Below, one piece after another: positions 49,963 through 59,830 of a stretch of 64,000 bases of DNA. Each line of letters begins with the position of its first letter. Position 1 is the stretch's first letter. Where the stretch lies: contig CAVQIT010000002.1 in assembly GCA_963712655.1 (NCBI GenBank), positions 434,001 to 498,000 of the forward strand, given 5' to 3'. The notes under the pieces were generated by a model. That model had not been told where the DNA came from. It worked only from the letters and a program-made list of their open reading frames with translations, and did not search any database. A program made the translations under genes and the position numbers. Origin of the DNA: Pollutimonas sp963712655. Its GTDB lineage: Bacteria; Pseudomonadota; Gammaproteobacteria; Burkholderiales; Burkholderiaceae_B.

Positions 49963-51711
49963 ATGCGCAAACTATCGCTGTTATCCAATATGAAAATCCG
50001 CAGCAGCTTGATTCTGGTGCTGGTTTTCTATTTGGCCATGCTTGTCGCCGGCGCGGCGCTGGGGGTCTGGTCTTTGCGGACCAATAATCAGTCGCTCCAG
50101 AATATTGTCCAGAACCAGCGCCTGAGCGCCGCCTTGTATAAGGCAATAGACGAGTACAAAAACGTTCAGACCAACTTGGGCCGCGTGGTGGCAAGCTTTG
50201 TCGTCAATAGCGATCAGGAAGCGAACGACATCGCCACGCAATGGAATACCAACGATGTCGACAAAGTGCCGACACTCAGCGATGAGACCCGCGCCTTGCT
50301 TGATTCGGCCCGTGGCGAATACGACAAGTCTTTGTCCAGTTTTTCCGCCTACCGCGATCTCGTCAAGAATGCAGCCGACCCTGAAAGCCGCTATGTCCGG
50401 GTTGTCGAGGGTTACAAAACATTGATGGAAGGCGGCGTCCAGCCTTTGTTCGACATGCTCAAGAATGGCGATATTGCCCAATACCACACTTTTCTTGGCG
50501 GCACGACCCTGTTTCTGGAAGAGGATTTATACAGTTCCTTGAGCAGTCTGCGTGGGTATCAGCAGCGCCTTATCGACCAGGCCTACGCGGCGCAAGACAG
50601 GCAATACAATTTGGTAATTCAACTGGTTTCCGGCGCTATGCTGCTATGTGTGCTTATTGCCCTGGCCACCTATGCCTTTCTCAGCCGCATGGTGCTGCGT
50701 CCCTTGCGGCTTGCCGGCACGCATTTCGACCGCATTGCCAGCGGCGACTTTACCCAGCGTGCCGATACGGCTTCGCGCAATGAAATCGGCCTGCTGTACG
50801 AATCCATGCGCCGCATGCAGGACAGCCTGACCCGCACGGTCAGCGCCGTGCGCCAGGGCGTGGAAGAAATCACATTGGGTTCGCGTGAAATTTTCATGGG
50901 CAACACCGACCTTAGCAGCCGTACCGAGCAGCAGGCTGCCGCGTTGCAGGAAACCGCGGCCAGCATGGAGCAATTGGCCAGTACGGTACGCCAGAATACC
51001 GATAACGCCGAACAGGCCGATAAACTGGCCAAGGGTGCGTCCGAAGTCGCGGTGCGCGGCGGGCAGGCCGTATCGGCGGTGGTCGCCACCATGGACGACA
51101 TATCCGCCGGCTCGGTCAAAATGGCTGAAATCGTCAACGTCATCGACGGCATTGCCTTCCAGACCAATATCCTGGCCTTGAACGCCGCGGTAGAGGCCGC
51201 CCGCGTCGGCGAGCAGGGCAGAGGTTTCGCGGTGGTGGCCAGCGAAGTGCGTTCGCTGGCGCAGCGCAGCGCCCAGGCCGCCAAGGAAATCAAAGAGCAG
51301 ATCGAAGCTTCTCTGGTGAAGGTGCGGATGGGTTCGCAGCAGGCCAGCCAGGCGGGCCAGGTCATGCAGGAAGTCGTTGGTTCGGTTCAGGGCGTCACCA
51401 CCATCATGGCCGAAATTTCATCGGCTTCGCATGAACAATCCGACGGCATCGAACAGGTGAACCGGGCCGTGACCGAAATGGATGGGGCGGTCCAGCAGAA
51501 TGCCGCTCTTGTCGAGCAGGCCGCGGCGGCGGCCGGATCGCTGCAGGATCAGGCCGCGCGCCTGACCGACGCTGTCGCCGTATTCAAAATCAGTACCAAC
51601 GAAGTTATCGATGTAGCGGCCGCCCAGCTGAAACATTCCAGGTCAGGTCCGGAGTCCAGTTTGGGATTGCCAGGCCGGACGCCATCTCTTGGAGCGTTAG
51701 CGCGTTCCTGA
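49963..51711 (+). CDS. Methyl-accepting chemotaxis protein, Tar/Tsr-type
   Basis: The 582-residue receptor has a first membrane helix (SSLILVLVFYLAMLVAGAALGVWSL, residues 12-36) and a periplasmic helical sensor of about 150 residues. A second helix follows (LVSGAMLLCVLIALATYAFL near 225-245), then HAMP (RMVLRPLRLAGTHFDRIASGDFTQRAD) and a cytoplasmic signalling hairpin with FQTNILALNAAVEAARVGEQGRGFAVVASEVRSLAQRSA. Methylation-type helices with EQQAAALQETAASMEQLASTV flank it. No CheR-tethering pentapeptide is seen at the C terminus. It lies between cheW and cheR, the usual place in Bordetella-like clusters. Confidence 0.93.
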   Translation: MRKLSLLSNMKIRSSLILVLVFYLAMLVAGAALGVWSLRTNNQSLQNIVQNQRLSAALYKAIDEYKNVQTNLGRVVASFVVNSDQEANDIATQWNTNDVDKVPTLSDETRALLDSARGEYDKSLSSFSAYRDLVKNAADPESRYVRVVEGYKTLMEGGVQPLFDMLKNGDIAQYHTFLGGTTLFLEEDLYSSLSSLRGYQQRLIDQAYAAQDRQYNLVIQLVSGAMLLCVLIALATYAFLSRMVLRPLRLAGTHFDRIASGDFTQRADTASRNEIGLLYESMRRMQDSLTRTVSAVRQGVEEITLGSREIFMGNTDLSSRTEQQAAALQETAASMEQLASTVRQNTDNAEQADKLAKGASEVAVRGGQAVSAVVATMDDISAGSVKMAEIVNVIDGIAFQTNILALNAAVEAARVGEQGRGFAVVASEVRSLAQRSAQAAKEIKEQIEASLVKVRMGSQQASQAGQVMQEVVGSVQGVTTIMAEISSASHEQSDGIEQVNRAVTEMDGAVQQNAALVEQAAAAAGSLQDQAARLTDAVAVFKISTNEVIDVAAAQLKHSRSGPESSLGLPGRTPSLGALARS

Positions 51712-51715
51712 AAGC

Positions 51716-52564
51716 ATGTCTCAGACACAAGCATCATCTATTTTCACCATGCCGGTTCTTGCCGAAGCCGGACAGCAGGACTTTGAACGTTCGGCCCGCA
51801 TTCTGCGCGCCCGGGCGGGCATCGTAATTGGTACTCACAAGCACGAAATGGTGGCGCGCACTCTGGGCTTGCGCGCCAAGGGCCTGGGCCTGCGCACCAT
51901 AAAAGAATATCTCGATTTTCTCGAGCACAACCCCGCGACGCCCGAATGGGATTCGTTCATCAATGCGTTCACGATCAATCACACGGCTTTTTTTCGTGAA
52001 CAGCACCACTTCGATATTCTGTCCAAGTTCGCAAAGTCCCGGAAGAAACCGTTTTCAGTATGGTGCGCCGCCGCTTCCACCGGCGAAGAACCCTACACCA
52101 TCGCCATGACGCTGCGCGAAGCATTCCCGCAGTCCGATAACAGCGTATCGGTGGTTGCGACCGATATCGATACGAATGCCATCGAGCGTGCCCAGGCGGG
52201 TGTTTATTCCGTCGAGCGGGCGCAGCCTGTGCCGGAAGAATATCTGAAGAAATATTTTCAGCGCGGTGCCGGCAGCCAGGCCGGCATGGTGCGTGTCAAG
52301 CCCAACATCCGGTCCATGATCGAGTTCGCCACGTTTAATCTGCTTTCGACCAATTGGCCTACCGATCGTAAATTCGATGCGATATTTTGCCGCAATACCA
52401 TGATTTATTTTGACAAGCCCACGCAAACGCGCATTCTGGAGCGTTTTGCACCGCTTTTGAAGCCCGGCGGCCTGCTGTTCGCAGGCCATTCCGAAAATTT
52501 TACCTATCTGACGCAAGCCCTCCGTTTGCAAGGTCAGACGGTGTATGTGCGAACCGAGCCATAA
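51716..52564 (+). CDS. cheR: Chemotaxis methyltransferase CheR
   Basis: The 282-residue protein has the CheR N-terminal helical domain (RARAGIVIGTHKHEMVARTLGLRAKGLGLRTIKEYLDFLE). The SAM-binding domain follows: FTINHTAFFREQHHFDIL, FSVWCAAASTGEEPYTIAMTL, VVATDIDTNAIERAQAGVYSVE and FDAIFCRNTMIYFDKPTQTRILERFAPLLKPGGLLFAGHSE. It methylates receptor glutamates for adaptation. It begins 4 bases after the chemoreceptor stop. Confidence 0.95.
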   Translation: MSQTQASSIFTMPVLAEAGQQDFERSARILRARAGIVIGTHKHEMVARTLGLRAKGLGLRTIKEYLDFLEHNPATPEWDSFINAFTINHTAFFREQHHFDILSKFAKSRKKPFSVWCAAASTGEEPYTIAMTLREAFPQSDNSVSVVATDIDTNAIERAQAGVYSVERAQPVPEEYLKKYFQRGAGSQAGMVRVKPNIRSMIEFATFNLLSTNWPTDRKFDAIFCRNTMIYFDKPTQTRILERFAPLLKPGGLLFAGHSENFTYLTQALRLQGQTVYVRTEP

Positions 52565-52603
52565 GGCCGGGCGTCATTACCGTTTTTATTGAATTGCATA
52601 ATA

Positions 52604-53659
52604 ATGAAGAAAATTCGCGTTTTATGTGTAGATGATTCGGCCTTGGTCCGGGGTCTCATGACCGAGATCATCAACAGTCAACCCGATATGGAAGTCGTGG
52701 CTTCGGCTCCCGACCCGCTGGTCGCGCGCGAACTGATCAAGCAGCACAATCCGGATGTTCTTACGCTGGATGTGGAAATGCCGCGCATGGATGGGCTGGA
52801 CTTCCTGGAGCGCCTGATGCGTCTGCGGCCCATGCCGGTGGTCATGGTGTCGTCGCTGACCGAACGCAATTCGGAAGTGACGCTGCGCGCGCTTGAACTT
52901 GGGGCTGTCGATTTCGTGACCAAGCCCAAGCTGGGCCTGCGCGATGGTTTGCTGGAATACAGCGACTTGATCGCCGATAAAATTCGCGCCGCCGCCGCAT
53001 CCCGTCCCCAACTGGCGCAGCGCGCCGCCAGCGCGCCGCCGGCGCGGCGCTTGACCCATGTGTTCTCCACCACCGAAAAACTGGTGCTGATCGGTGCCTC
53101 CACCGGCGGCACCGAAGCCATACGCCAAGTGCTGGAACCCTTGCCGGCCAATAGCCCTGCGATTATGATTACCCAGCACATGCCGGCGGGCTTTACCCGG
53201 TCTTTTGTGCAACGGTTGGACAACCTTTGCGCCGTCGAGGTGCACGAGGCCGAAGATGGCCAGCGTGTCTTGCCTGGCCATGTTTACCTGGCGCCGGGCG
53301 GTATCGCTCACATGAAGCTGGCTCGTTCGGGCGCCAATTATGTAGTCAAGCTGGAATACTCCGATCCCGTAAACCGCCATCGTCCTTCGGTCGATGTGTT
53401 GTTCCATTCGGCGGCGGAAGTCGCCGGCAAGAATGCGGTAGGGGTAATGTTGACGGGCATGGGCAAAGATGGCGCCCTGGGCATGCTGGCCATGAAACAG
53501 GCAGGCGCCATTACTTTTGCCCAGGATGAAGCAAGTTGTGTTGTGTTCGGCATGCCGCGCGAGGCGCTGCACATTGGTGCGGCCGATTGCGCAGTGCCAT
53601 TGTTGGAAATAAGCCAGCGCATTCTGGCTAGCGCTGGTTCGTATGGCCACCGGGTCTGA
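52604..53659 (+). CDS. cheB: Chemotaxis response regulator and methylesterase CheB
   Basis: The 351-residue protein joins a receiver domain (VLCVDDSALVRGLM and phospho-acceptor Asp56 in LTLDVEMPRMDG) to a methylesterase domain. The catalytic triad region is in LIGASTGGTEAIRQVL (Ser), ITQHMPAGFTRSF (His) and LTGMGKDGALGM (Asp). CheB removes receptor methyl groups when phosphorylated by CheA. The ATG at 52604 begins at the receiver; a TTG five codons earlier is less likely. No cheD gene lies between cheR and cheB. Confidence 0.95.
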   Translation: MKKIRVLCVDDSALVRGLMTEIINSQPDMEVVASAPDPLVARELIKQHNPDVLTLDVEMPRMDGLDFLERLMRLRPMPVVMVSSLTERNSEVTLRALELGAVDFVTKPKLGLRDGLLEYSDLIADKIRAAAASRPQLAQRAASAPPARRLTHVFSTTEKLVLIGASTGGTEAIRQVLEPLPANSPAIMITQHMPAGFTRSFVQRLDNLCAVEVHEAEDGQRVLPGHVYLAPGGIAHMKLARSGANYVVKLEYSDPVNRHRPSVDVLFHSAAEVAGKNAVGVMLTGMGKDGALGMLAMKQAGAITFAQDEASCVVFGMPREALHIGAADCAVPLLEISQRILASAGSYGHRV

Positions 53660-53702
53660 ATTTCCCAGATTGGTCGCTATTTATTATTTTGGAGCGTGTT
53701 AA

Positions 53703-54092
53703 GTGGTACAAAAAACCATGAAAATCCTGGTTGTCGATGATTTTCCGACCATGCGTCGAATCATCAGAAACCTGCTTAAAGACTTGGGGTTCGAGAACGT
53801 TGACGAGGCCGAAGACGGCGTCATGGGTCTCGAAAAATTGCGTAACGGTAATTTCGAATTCGTTGTTTCGGACTGGAATATGCCCAATATGGACGGGCTG
53901 ACCATGTTGCAGAATATCCGCGCCGATCCCGCGCTGGCCAAGCTGCCGGTACTGATGGTTACCGCCGAAGCCAAGAAAGAAAACATTATCGCTGCGGCCC
54001 AGGCCGGTGCGAACGGTTACGTAGTCAAGCCATTTACCGCTGCTACGCTGGAAGAAAAGCTGAACAAGATTTTCGAAAAACTCGGGGCGTAA
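53703..54092 (+). CDS. cheY: Chemotaxis response regulator CheY
   Basis: The 129-residue single receiver domain keeps all catalytic residues at canonical CheY numbers: Asp12/Asp13 (VVDDFPTMRRIIRNLL), Asp57 (VVSDWNMPNMDG), Thr87 and Lys109 (GYVVKPFTA). Phospho-CheY binds the motor switch. The GTG start at 53703 has GGAG 8 bases upstream. cheZ begins 3 bases after the stop. Confidence 0.97.
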   Translation: MVQKTMKILVVDDFPTMRRIIRNLLKDLGFENVDEAEDGVMGLEKLRNGNFEFVVSDWNMPNMDGLTMLQNIRADPALAKLPVLMVTAEAKKENIIAAAQAGANGYVVKPFTAATLEEKLNKIFEKLGA

Positions 54093-54095
54093 AGA

Positions 54096-54737
54096 ATGGC
54101 GGAAACGAATATAGCGGCCACTCTTCCGGAGGATCCGCCGGTGGACCTGATACACCGCATCGCGTCTCTCACGCGCATGCTGCGCGAAAGTATGCGGGAA
54201 TTGGGCTTGGATCAGGCAATCAAGGATGCCGCGCACGCTATTCCGGACGCCCGCGATCGCCTGCATTATGTCGCCCGCATGACCGAGCAGGCGGCCAATC
54301 GCGTGCTGACCGCCGCCGAAGAAACCCAGCCTTTGCAGGAAAGTATGCAGCGCGATGCCAAGGCGCTGGACGCGCGCTGGCAGGGCTGGTTCGATCATCC
54401 GGTCGAACTGGACCAGGCTCGCGAACTGGTGGACGATACCCGCGCCCTGCTCAAGGATATCCCTGTGAAGACGCAAGCCTCGCAAGGGCATCTTCTCGAC
54501 ATCATCATGGCCCAGGACTTCCAGGACCTGACCGGCCAGGTCATCAAGAAAATGCTCGGCGTGGTCTCGGCGATAGAAACCGAACTGGTGCAGGTACTGA
54601 TAGACAGCGTGCCGCAAGAACGCCGCGAAGAGGCGGCGTCTTTGTTGAATGGCCCTGAAGTCAATCCGACCGGCAAGGGCGATGTCGTTACCAGCCAGGA
54701 CCAGGTCGACGATTTGCTCGACAGCCTGGGATTCTGA
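54096..54737 (+). CDS. cheZ: CheY phosphatase CheZ
   Basis: The 213-residue protein has the long CheZ helical bundle with the active-site segment IIMAQDFQDLTGQVIKKML (the Gln and Asp needed for dephosphorylation). A flexible linker and the C-terminal CheY-binding peptide SQDQVDDLLDSLGF follow. CheZ occurs in beta- and gammaproteobacteria. The gene follows cheY closely and ends the che operon; a 136-base gap follows. Confidence 0.95.
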   Translation: MAETNIAATLPEDPPVDLIHRIASLTRMLRESMRELGLDQAIKDAAHAIPDARDRLHYVARMTEQAANRVLTAAEETQPLQESMQRDAKALDARWQGWFDHPVELDQARELVDDTRALLKDIPVKTQASQGHLLDIIMAQDFQDLTGQVIKKMLGVVSAIETELVQVLIDSVPQERREEAASLLNGPEVNPTGKGDVVTSQDQVDDLLDSLGF

Positions 54738-54873
54738 TCCGTATGGTTTCCACAACATCTATTCGGCACCGCGCTAGCGGTATTGCCGGCGCCGGGAGGT
54801 AGTAGGCAGTGTCAAGACAGGCCGTCCTTCAAGGGGTAGCCTGATAAAAGCACAATAAAGCTGGGAGGCAAGC

Positions 54874-56382
54874 ATGAAGCAAAAATCCGGACGTACCATC
54901 GGTGTGTCGCGTTTACTTGGGCGGCTCTGCCGCGGGGAGGCAACGTTGTCGGATCGGGCCTGGACACTCAGCCCGCTTACTTGGCCTTTGATGAAATTCC
55001 TGGCTGTTTTGCGCGAGCGCTTCGTTGCCATGCGCCAGGCCAGCATCGATATATCGCTCAATACCGCCAGACTGCAATCGCAAACCCAGGCGTGCCGCGA
55101 CATGGCGCGCGAGCAGGCCGGCGAGGCCGAGGGCCTGGCCGCGCGCGGCGGGCAAATCGCCGCCATGTCCGAAGAGACCTCGCTATCGGTCAACGATATT
55201 GCCGCCATGTTCCACGTTCAAATGCAGGTGGCTCATGACACGCTGCGGCAATTGGGCGAGCTTCAGCTGCGCGTGGCGCGGGTTGCCGGGCAAATGGAGG
55301 TTTTTTCCGGAACGGTGGAGCAGCTTAGCCAGCGCGCGCAGTCGGTCGGGGACACTGGCCGCTTGATCAAGGACATCGCCCTGCAAACGCATTTGCTGGC
55401 CTTGAACGCCGGTGTCGAAGCCGCCCGCGCCGGCGACGCCGGCCACGGCTTCGCCATAGTCGCCAGCGAAGTGGGCAAGCTGGCCGAACGCGTCAACTCC
55501 GCCACTGGCGAAATCGTCAAGCACACCGGTGAAATCCTTGAGCTGGTTGCCGATACGCGCGGCAAGACCGGCCAGATGCGCCAGGACATGAGCATGTCGG
55601 ACCAGGTGGTCGATCAGTTCACGGCCAGTTTCAATCAACTCGTCAACGAGTTCGAGCGCATGGATGGCCGGATGAATGAAGTGGCCGGCACGGTATCCCA
55701 GGTCAATGTCACCAATCACGAAATGAATCGCGCCATCGAGCGCATCGCGATACTTAGCACCCAGGCGCAGGATCGCATGCGGGCCATGGACGACCAGGTG
55801 GCGGCGGTGCGTGCGAAGTCCGAACATCTGCAGGAAATGTTGGCCGCCTTGCGCACCGGTAACACGCCATTCGATACGCTGGTGAATATACTTGAATCGT
55901 TAGGCGCCTCGTGCGGCCAGCTATTGCGGCGGGCCAATCGGCAGGGCATCGATATCTTCGACCACGATTATCGCCGTATTGCGGGCAGCAATCCGCCGCG
56001 CTATCACACTATCTACGACCAGGCGATAGAACAGCAGTTGACGCAAGTATTGGATTTTGTGCTCGATCATCTGCCCGGCGGGTTTTATACCCTGCTGGTC
56101 GACAGCAGCGGCTATAGCCCAGCCCATAACGCCAGGTATTCGCGCCAGCCCACGGGCGACCTGGATCATGACACCCGCTATGTGCGCAACAAACGAATTT
56201 TCGACGATCCTGTCTGCCAGGGCGCCGTCAAGAACGAGTCGGGTGTCTTGTGCCAGACTTACACCCGGGACACAGGCGAAATCGTTACCGACTTGTCGAT
56301 TCCGCTTGATGTCGACAATAGCCGCTGGGGCGCTGTGCGCATAGGCGTGGACTACGCAAGTTTCGAGCTGCGGGCGTCGTAA
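54874..56382 (+). CDS. Soluble chemoreceptor with C-terminal Cache-like sensor domain
   Basis: The 502-residue protein has no convincing membrane helix. Residues 60-330 form a methyl-accepting signalling helix pair with the tip LIKDIALQTHLLALNAGVEAARAGDAGHGFAIVASEVGKLAERV. Residues 340-500 form a sensor-like domain (VLDFVLDHLPGGFYTLLVDSSGYSPAHN, then KRIFDDPVCQGAV and LSIPLDVDNSRWGAVRIGVDY), which resembles a Cache/PAS fold. So sensing follows signalling, the reverse of normal receptors. Two cysteines (DPVCQ and GVLCQTY) might sense redox or metal (inference). GGGAGG precedes the ATG. It lies between cheZ and flhB. Confidence 0.85.
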   Translation: MKQKSGRTIGVSRLLGRLCRGEATLSDRAWTLSPLTWPLMKFLAVLRERFVAMRQASIDISLNTARLQSQTQACRDMAREQAGEAEGLAARGGQIAAMSEETSLSVNDIAAMFHVQMQVAHDTLRQLGELQLRVARVAGQMEVFSGTVEQLSQRAQSVGDTGRLIKDIALQTHLLALNAGVEAARAGDAGHGFAIVASEVGKLAERVNSATGEIVKHTGEILELVADTRGKTGQMRQDMSMSDQVVDQFTASFNQLVNEFERMDGRMNEVAGTVSQVNVTNHEMNRAIERIAILSTQAQDRMRAMDDQVAAVRAKSEHLQEMLAALRTGNTPFDTLVNILESLGASCGQLLRRANRQGIDIFDHDYRRIAGSNPPRYHTIYDQAIEQQLTQVLDFVLDHLPGGFYTLLVDSSGYSPAHNARYSRQPTGDLDHDTRYVRNKRIFDDPVCQGAVKNESGVLCQTYTRDTGEIVTDLSIPLDVDNSRWGAVRIGVDYASFELRAS

Positions 56383-56555
56383 CCGGGCCTGGGCGAAAAA
56401 AGCGGGTTCGCCGGCGCAAGGCATCCGCGGCCATTCATGGCGGGCGAATTAAGCGCATTTAGTGGGCTTGCTCGGCCGTTCGTCTGGATAGGGGTCGATT
56501 AGAATCGGTGTCTGATCGAATTTCTCCGTATCAACCCCTGTTTTTATACCACTGA

Positions 56556-57714
56556 ATGGCTGAGGACAGCGACCTCGAAAAAACCGAACCCGCCTCTCAG
56601 CGGCGCCTGGAAAAGGCGCGTGAAGAAGGGCAGGTCGTACGTTCACGCGAGCTAAACACTTTCTTGTTGTTGAGCGCTGGCGTGGCTATGCTATGGTTCG
56701 GCGGCGCGCGCATGTACGAAAGCCTCAATGGCATTCTGCGGTCGGGGTTGTGGTTCGATCTGCGTGTAGGCCAGGATACCAATGTCATGCTGTCGGTCGC
56801 GGCCAATTCGGCGTTGCAGGGTTTGCTGGCTTTGGCTCCGCTGTTCGTTCTGCTGTCGGTGGTGGCGGTATTGGCGTCGGTCATTCTTGGCGGGTTCATG
56901 TTTTCCACCAAGGCGCTCGAGGCCAAGTTCGAGCGGCTCGACCCGCTCAAGGGCGTGGTGCGGATGTTTTCGGCCCAGACCGTGGTGGAATTGATCAAGA
57001 CGCTGGCCAAGGCGGCGGTAATAGGTACGGTGGCCTGCCTGGTGATCTGGCATTACCGCGACCAGATGTTGTCGCTGATGCATGCGACGCCTACGGAAGC
57101 CTTGACGGCGGCCATGGGCCTGGTGGCTTTGTGTTGCGCGCTGATCGTGGCGGCTTTGTTCCTCATCGTGGTAATCGACGCGCCGTGGCAGTTGTTCAGT
57201 CATTTCAAGAAAATGCGCATGTCGCTGCAGGACGTCAAGCAGGAACACAAGGACAGCGAGGGTGATCCCCATGTCAAGGGGCGGATACGGCAGCAGCAGC
57301 GTGCCATGGCGCGCCGCCGCATGATGGCCGAAGTGCCGACGGCCGATGTCATCGTCACCAATCCGACCCATTACGCGGTGGCGTTGACGTACAAGGATGG
57401 GGAGGGCGGGGCGCCGCGGGTGGTGGCCAAAGGTACCGGCCTGGTGGCGGCAAGGGTGCGCAGTATCGCCGCGGAACACAAGGTGCCGGTGCTCGAGCGC
57501 GCCGCCCCTGGCTCGCGCGCTGTATCACAATGTAGAGTTGGGCCATGAAATCCCGGCCGAGCTGTATTCGGCGATGGCCGAAGTGCTCGCGTGGGTGTTT
57601 CAATTGCGCAGCTGGAGTATGGGAGAAGGCATCGAACCGCAGAAGCCTTCCCGCTTGATGGTCCCGCCGGAGCTCGATCCCGAGGGCAAACATAAGGTTG
57701 CGACAAACGCATAA
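56556..57714 (+). pseudogene. flhB: Flagellar export apparatus protein FlhB, with one apparent frameshift
   Basis: FlhB controls substrate switching of the flagellar type III export gate. The gene has EKTEPASQRRLEKAREEGQVVRSREL at the N terminus, four membrane helices, and the autocleavage site in TNPTHYAVALTYKDG near residue 268. Near 57508 an extra base turns the expected VLEAPPLARALY into VLERAAPGSRAV, and the written frame stops at 57548. The correct continuation ARALYHNVELGHEIPAELYSAMAEVLAWVFQL runs to 57714. The stop overlaps the flhA ATG (TAATG). Only the last quarter is affected. Confidence 0.85.
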
Positions 57715-59830
57715 TGAATAGTTTTCTAGCTTTACTTCAAAAACAACGGCGCGCAGCATGCCCGCCTGCTGGCCGGCCCGGTGCTGATCCTGATGGTGCT
57801 GGGCATGATGATCCTGCCGTTGCCGCCGTTCATCCTGGACTTGCTGTTCACCTTCAATATCTCGCTGTCGGTGATGATCCTGCTGGTGGCCATGTTCACC
57901 AAGAAGCCGTTGGATTTCGCCGCGTTTCCGGCGGTGCTGCTGTTTGCGACGCTGCTGCGGCTGTCGCTGAACGTGGCATCGACGCGCGTGGTGCTGCTGC
58001 ACGGCCATACAGGCCCCGATGCGGCGGGCAAGGTTATCGAGGCTTTCGGCCACTTCCTGGTCGGCGGCAATTTTGCCGTCGGCATCATCGTGTTCGTGAT
58101 CCTGGTCATCATCAACTTCATGGTGATCACCAAGGGCGCGGGGCGTATCGCCGAAGTGGGCGCGCGCTTCACGCTGGACGCCATGCCGGGCAAGCAGATG
58201 GCGATCGACGCCGACCTGAACGCCGGCCTGATCGGCGAGGACGAAGCCCGCCGGCGCCGCCGGAAGTCGCGCAGGAAGCCGACTTCTACGGCTCCATGGA
58301 CGGCGCCAGCAAGTTCGTGCGCGGCGACGCGGTCGCGGGCTTGCTGATCATGGTCATCAACATCATCGGCGGCCTGATCGTCGGCATGGTCCAGCACGAT
58401 CTGGCGTTCGGCGAACGCCGCCCGTGTATACACGCTGCTCACCATCGGCGACGGCCTGGTGGCGCAGATTCCCGGCGCTGGTGATCTCCACCGCGGCCGG
58501 CGTGATCGTGTCGCGCGTGGCGACCGACGAGGACGTCGGCCAGCAAATGGTCAGCCAGCTGTTCTCCAACCCGCAGGTGCTGTTCATTACCGCCGGCATC
58601 ATGGCGGCCATGGGCCTGATCCCCAATATGCCGCACGTCGCATTCCTGTTGCTGGCGGCGGCGCTGGGCGGCGGCGGCTGGTTGATGTTAAAGCGCCAGC
58701 AGGCCGAGAAACTGGCGCAAGCCCAGGAACCGCAAAAGGTCCAGGCGGCGGTCGAGGCCGCCGCGGCCGAAGCCACCTGGGACGACGTGGCTCTGGTCGA
58801 TCCGCTGGGCCTGGAAGTGGGCTACCGCTTGATATCCCTGGTGGATCATGCGCAGAATGGCGAACTGCTGCATCGCATCCGCAGCCTGCGCAAGAAGTTC
58901 GCGCAGGATGTGGGTTTTTTGCCGCCTGTCGTGCATATCCGCGACAATCTCGAGTTAAAGCCTAACGACTATCGTATCCTGCTGTCCGGCGTGGAAATCG
59001 GCCGCGGGCTGGCCACGCCCGGACAGTGGCTGGCCATCGATCCGGGCGGCGTCACCATGAAATTGCCCGGCGCGCCACCACTGACCCGGCTTTCGGCCTG
59101 CCCGCCGTATGGATAGATGTGGCATTGCGCGAACAGGCCCAGATCGCCGGTTATACCGTGGTCGATGCGGGCACAGTCATCGCCACGCACCTGAACCACC
59201 TGATGCATCGCCATGGCGGCCAATTGCTGGGCCGCCAGGAAGTGCAGCGCTGCTCGACCATGTGGGCCGCGAAGCGCCCAAGCTGGTCGAGGACCTGGTG
59301 CCGAAGACGCGTCAGCCTACGCTTGTTGCAGAAAGTATTGCAGGGCCTGCTGGCCGAGGAAGTGCCTATACGCGACATGCGCACGATCGTCGAGACAATG
59401 GCCGAGCAAGCGCCCCGCCTGGCGGCGCATGTAATGCCAGCGGCACGGGGCCTGATCCCGCCGAGCTGCTGGCCTTTACCCGCGTGGCGCTGGGCCGGGC
59501 GATTACTCAGCAATGGTTCCCCGGCGATGTCGAGGTGCGCGTGATCGGGCTGGAAGCCAGGCTTGAACGGGTATTGACGCAAGCCTTGAGCACCAGCGGC
59601 GCATTGGAACCAGGCCTGGCCGAAAGCGTGCTCAACGACGCCCAGAGGGCGGTGCAGGTACAGAGGCCAACGGCGACGCTACGGTATTGGTTGTGCCGCC
59701 GGTATTGCGGGCTTCGCTGTCGCGCTTTTTGCGCCATCATGTCCCGCAGATCGGCGTGCTCTCCAACACCGAGATACCCGATGAACGCACCTTGCGCGTA
59801 ACCGCCGTAATCGGTGGAGGCCCCGCGTGA
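57714..59830 (+). pseudogene. flhA: Flagellar export gate protein FlhA, with about nine apparent frameshifts
   Basis: All parts of FlhA (about 705 residues) are present but in changing frames: VLILMVLGMMILPLPPFILDLLFTFNISLSVMILLVAMF, ATLLRLSLNVASTR, VVFVILVIINFMVITKGAGRIAEVGARFTLDAMPGKQMAIDADLNAGLI and GDGLVAQIPALVISTAAGVIVSR. The cytoplasmic domain runs to TEIPDERTLRVTAVIGGGPA. Apparent single-base insertions lie near 57740, 58413, 58471 and 59310; deletions near 58258, 59070, 59247, 59428 and 59663. No in-frame stop or substitution damage is seen between them. The gene ends by overlapping flhF (GTGA). As written it cannot make FlhA. Confidence 0.85.

Noticed and set aside
54738..54873. A FliA promoter before the soluble chemoreceptor
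   Set aside because: CCTGATAA resembles the -10 element, but no -35 element lies at the correct distance.
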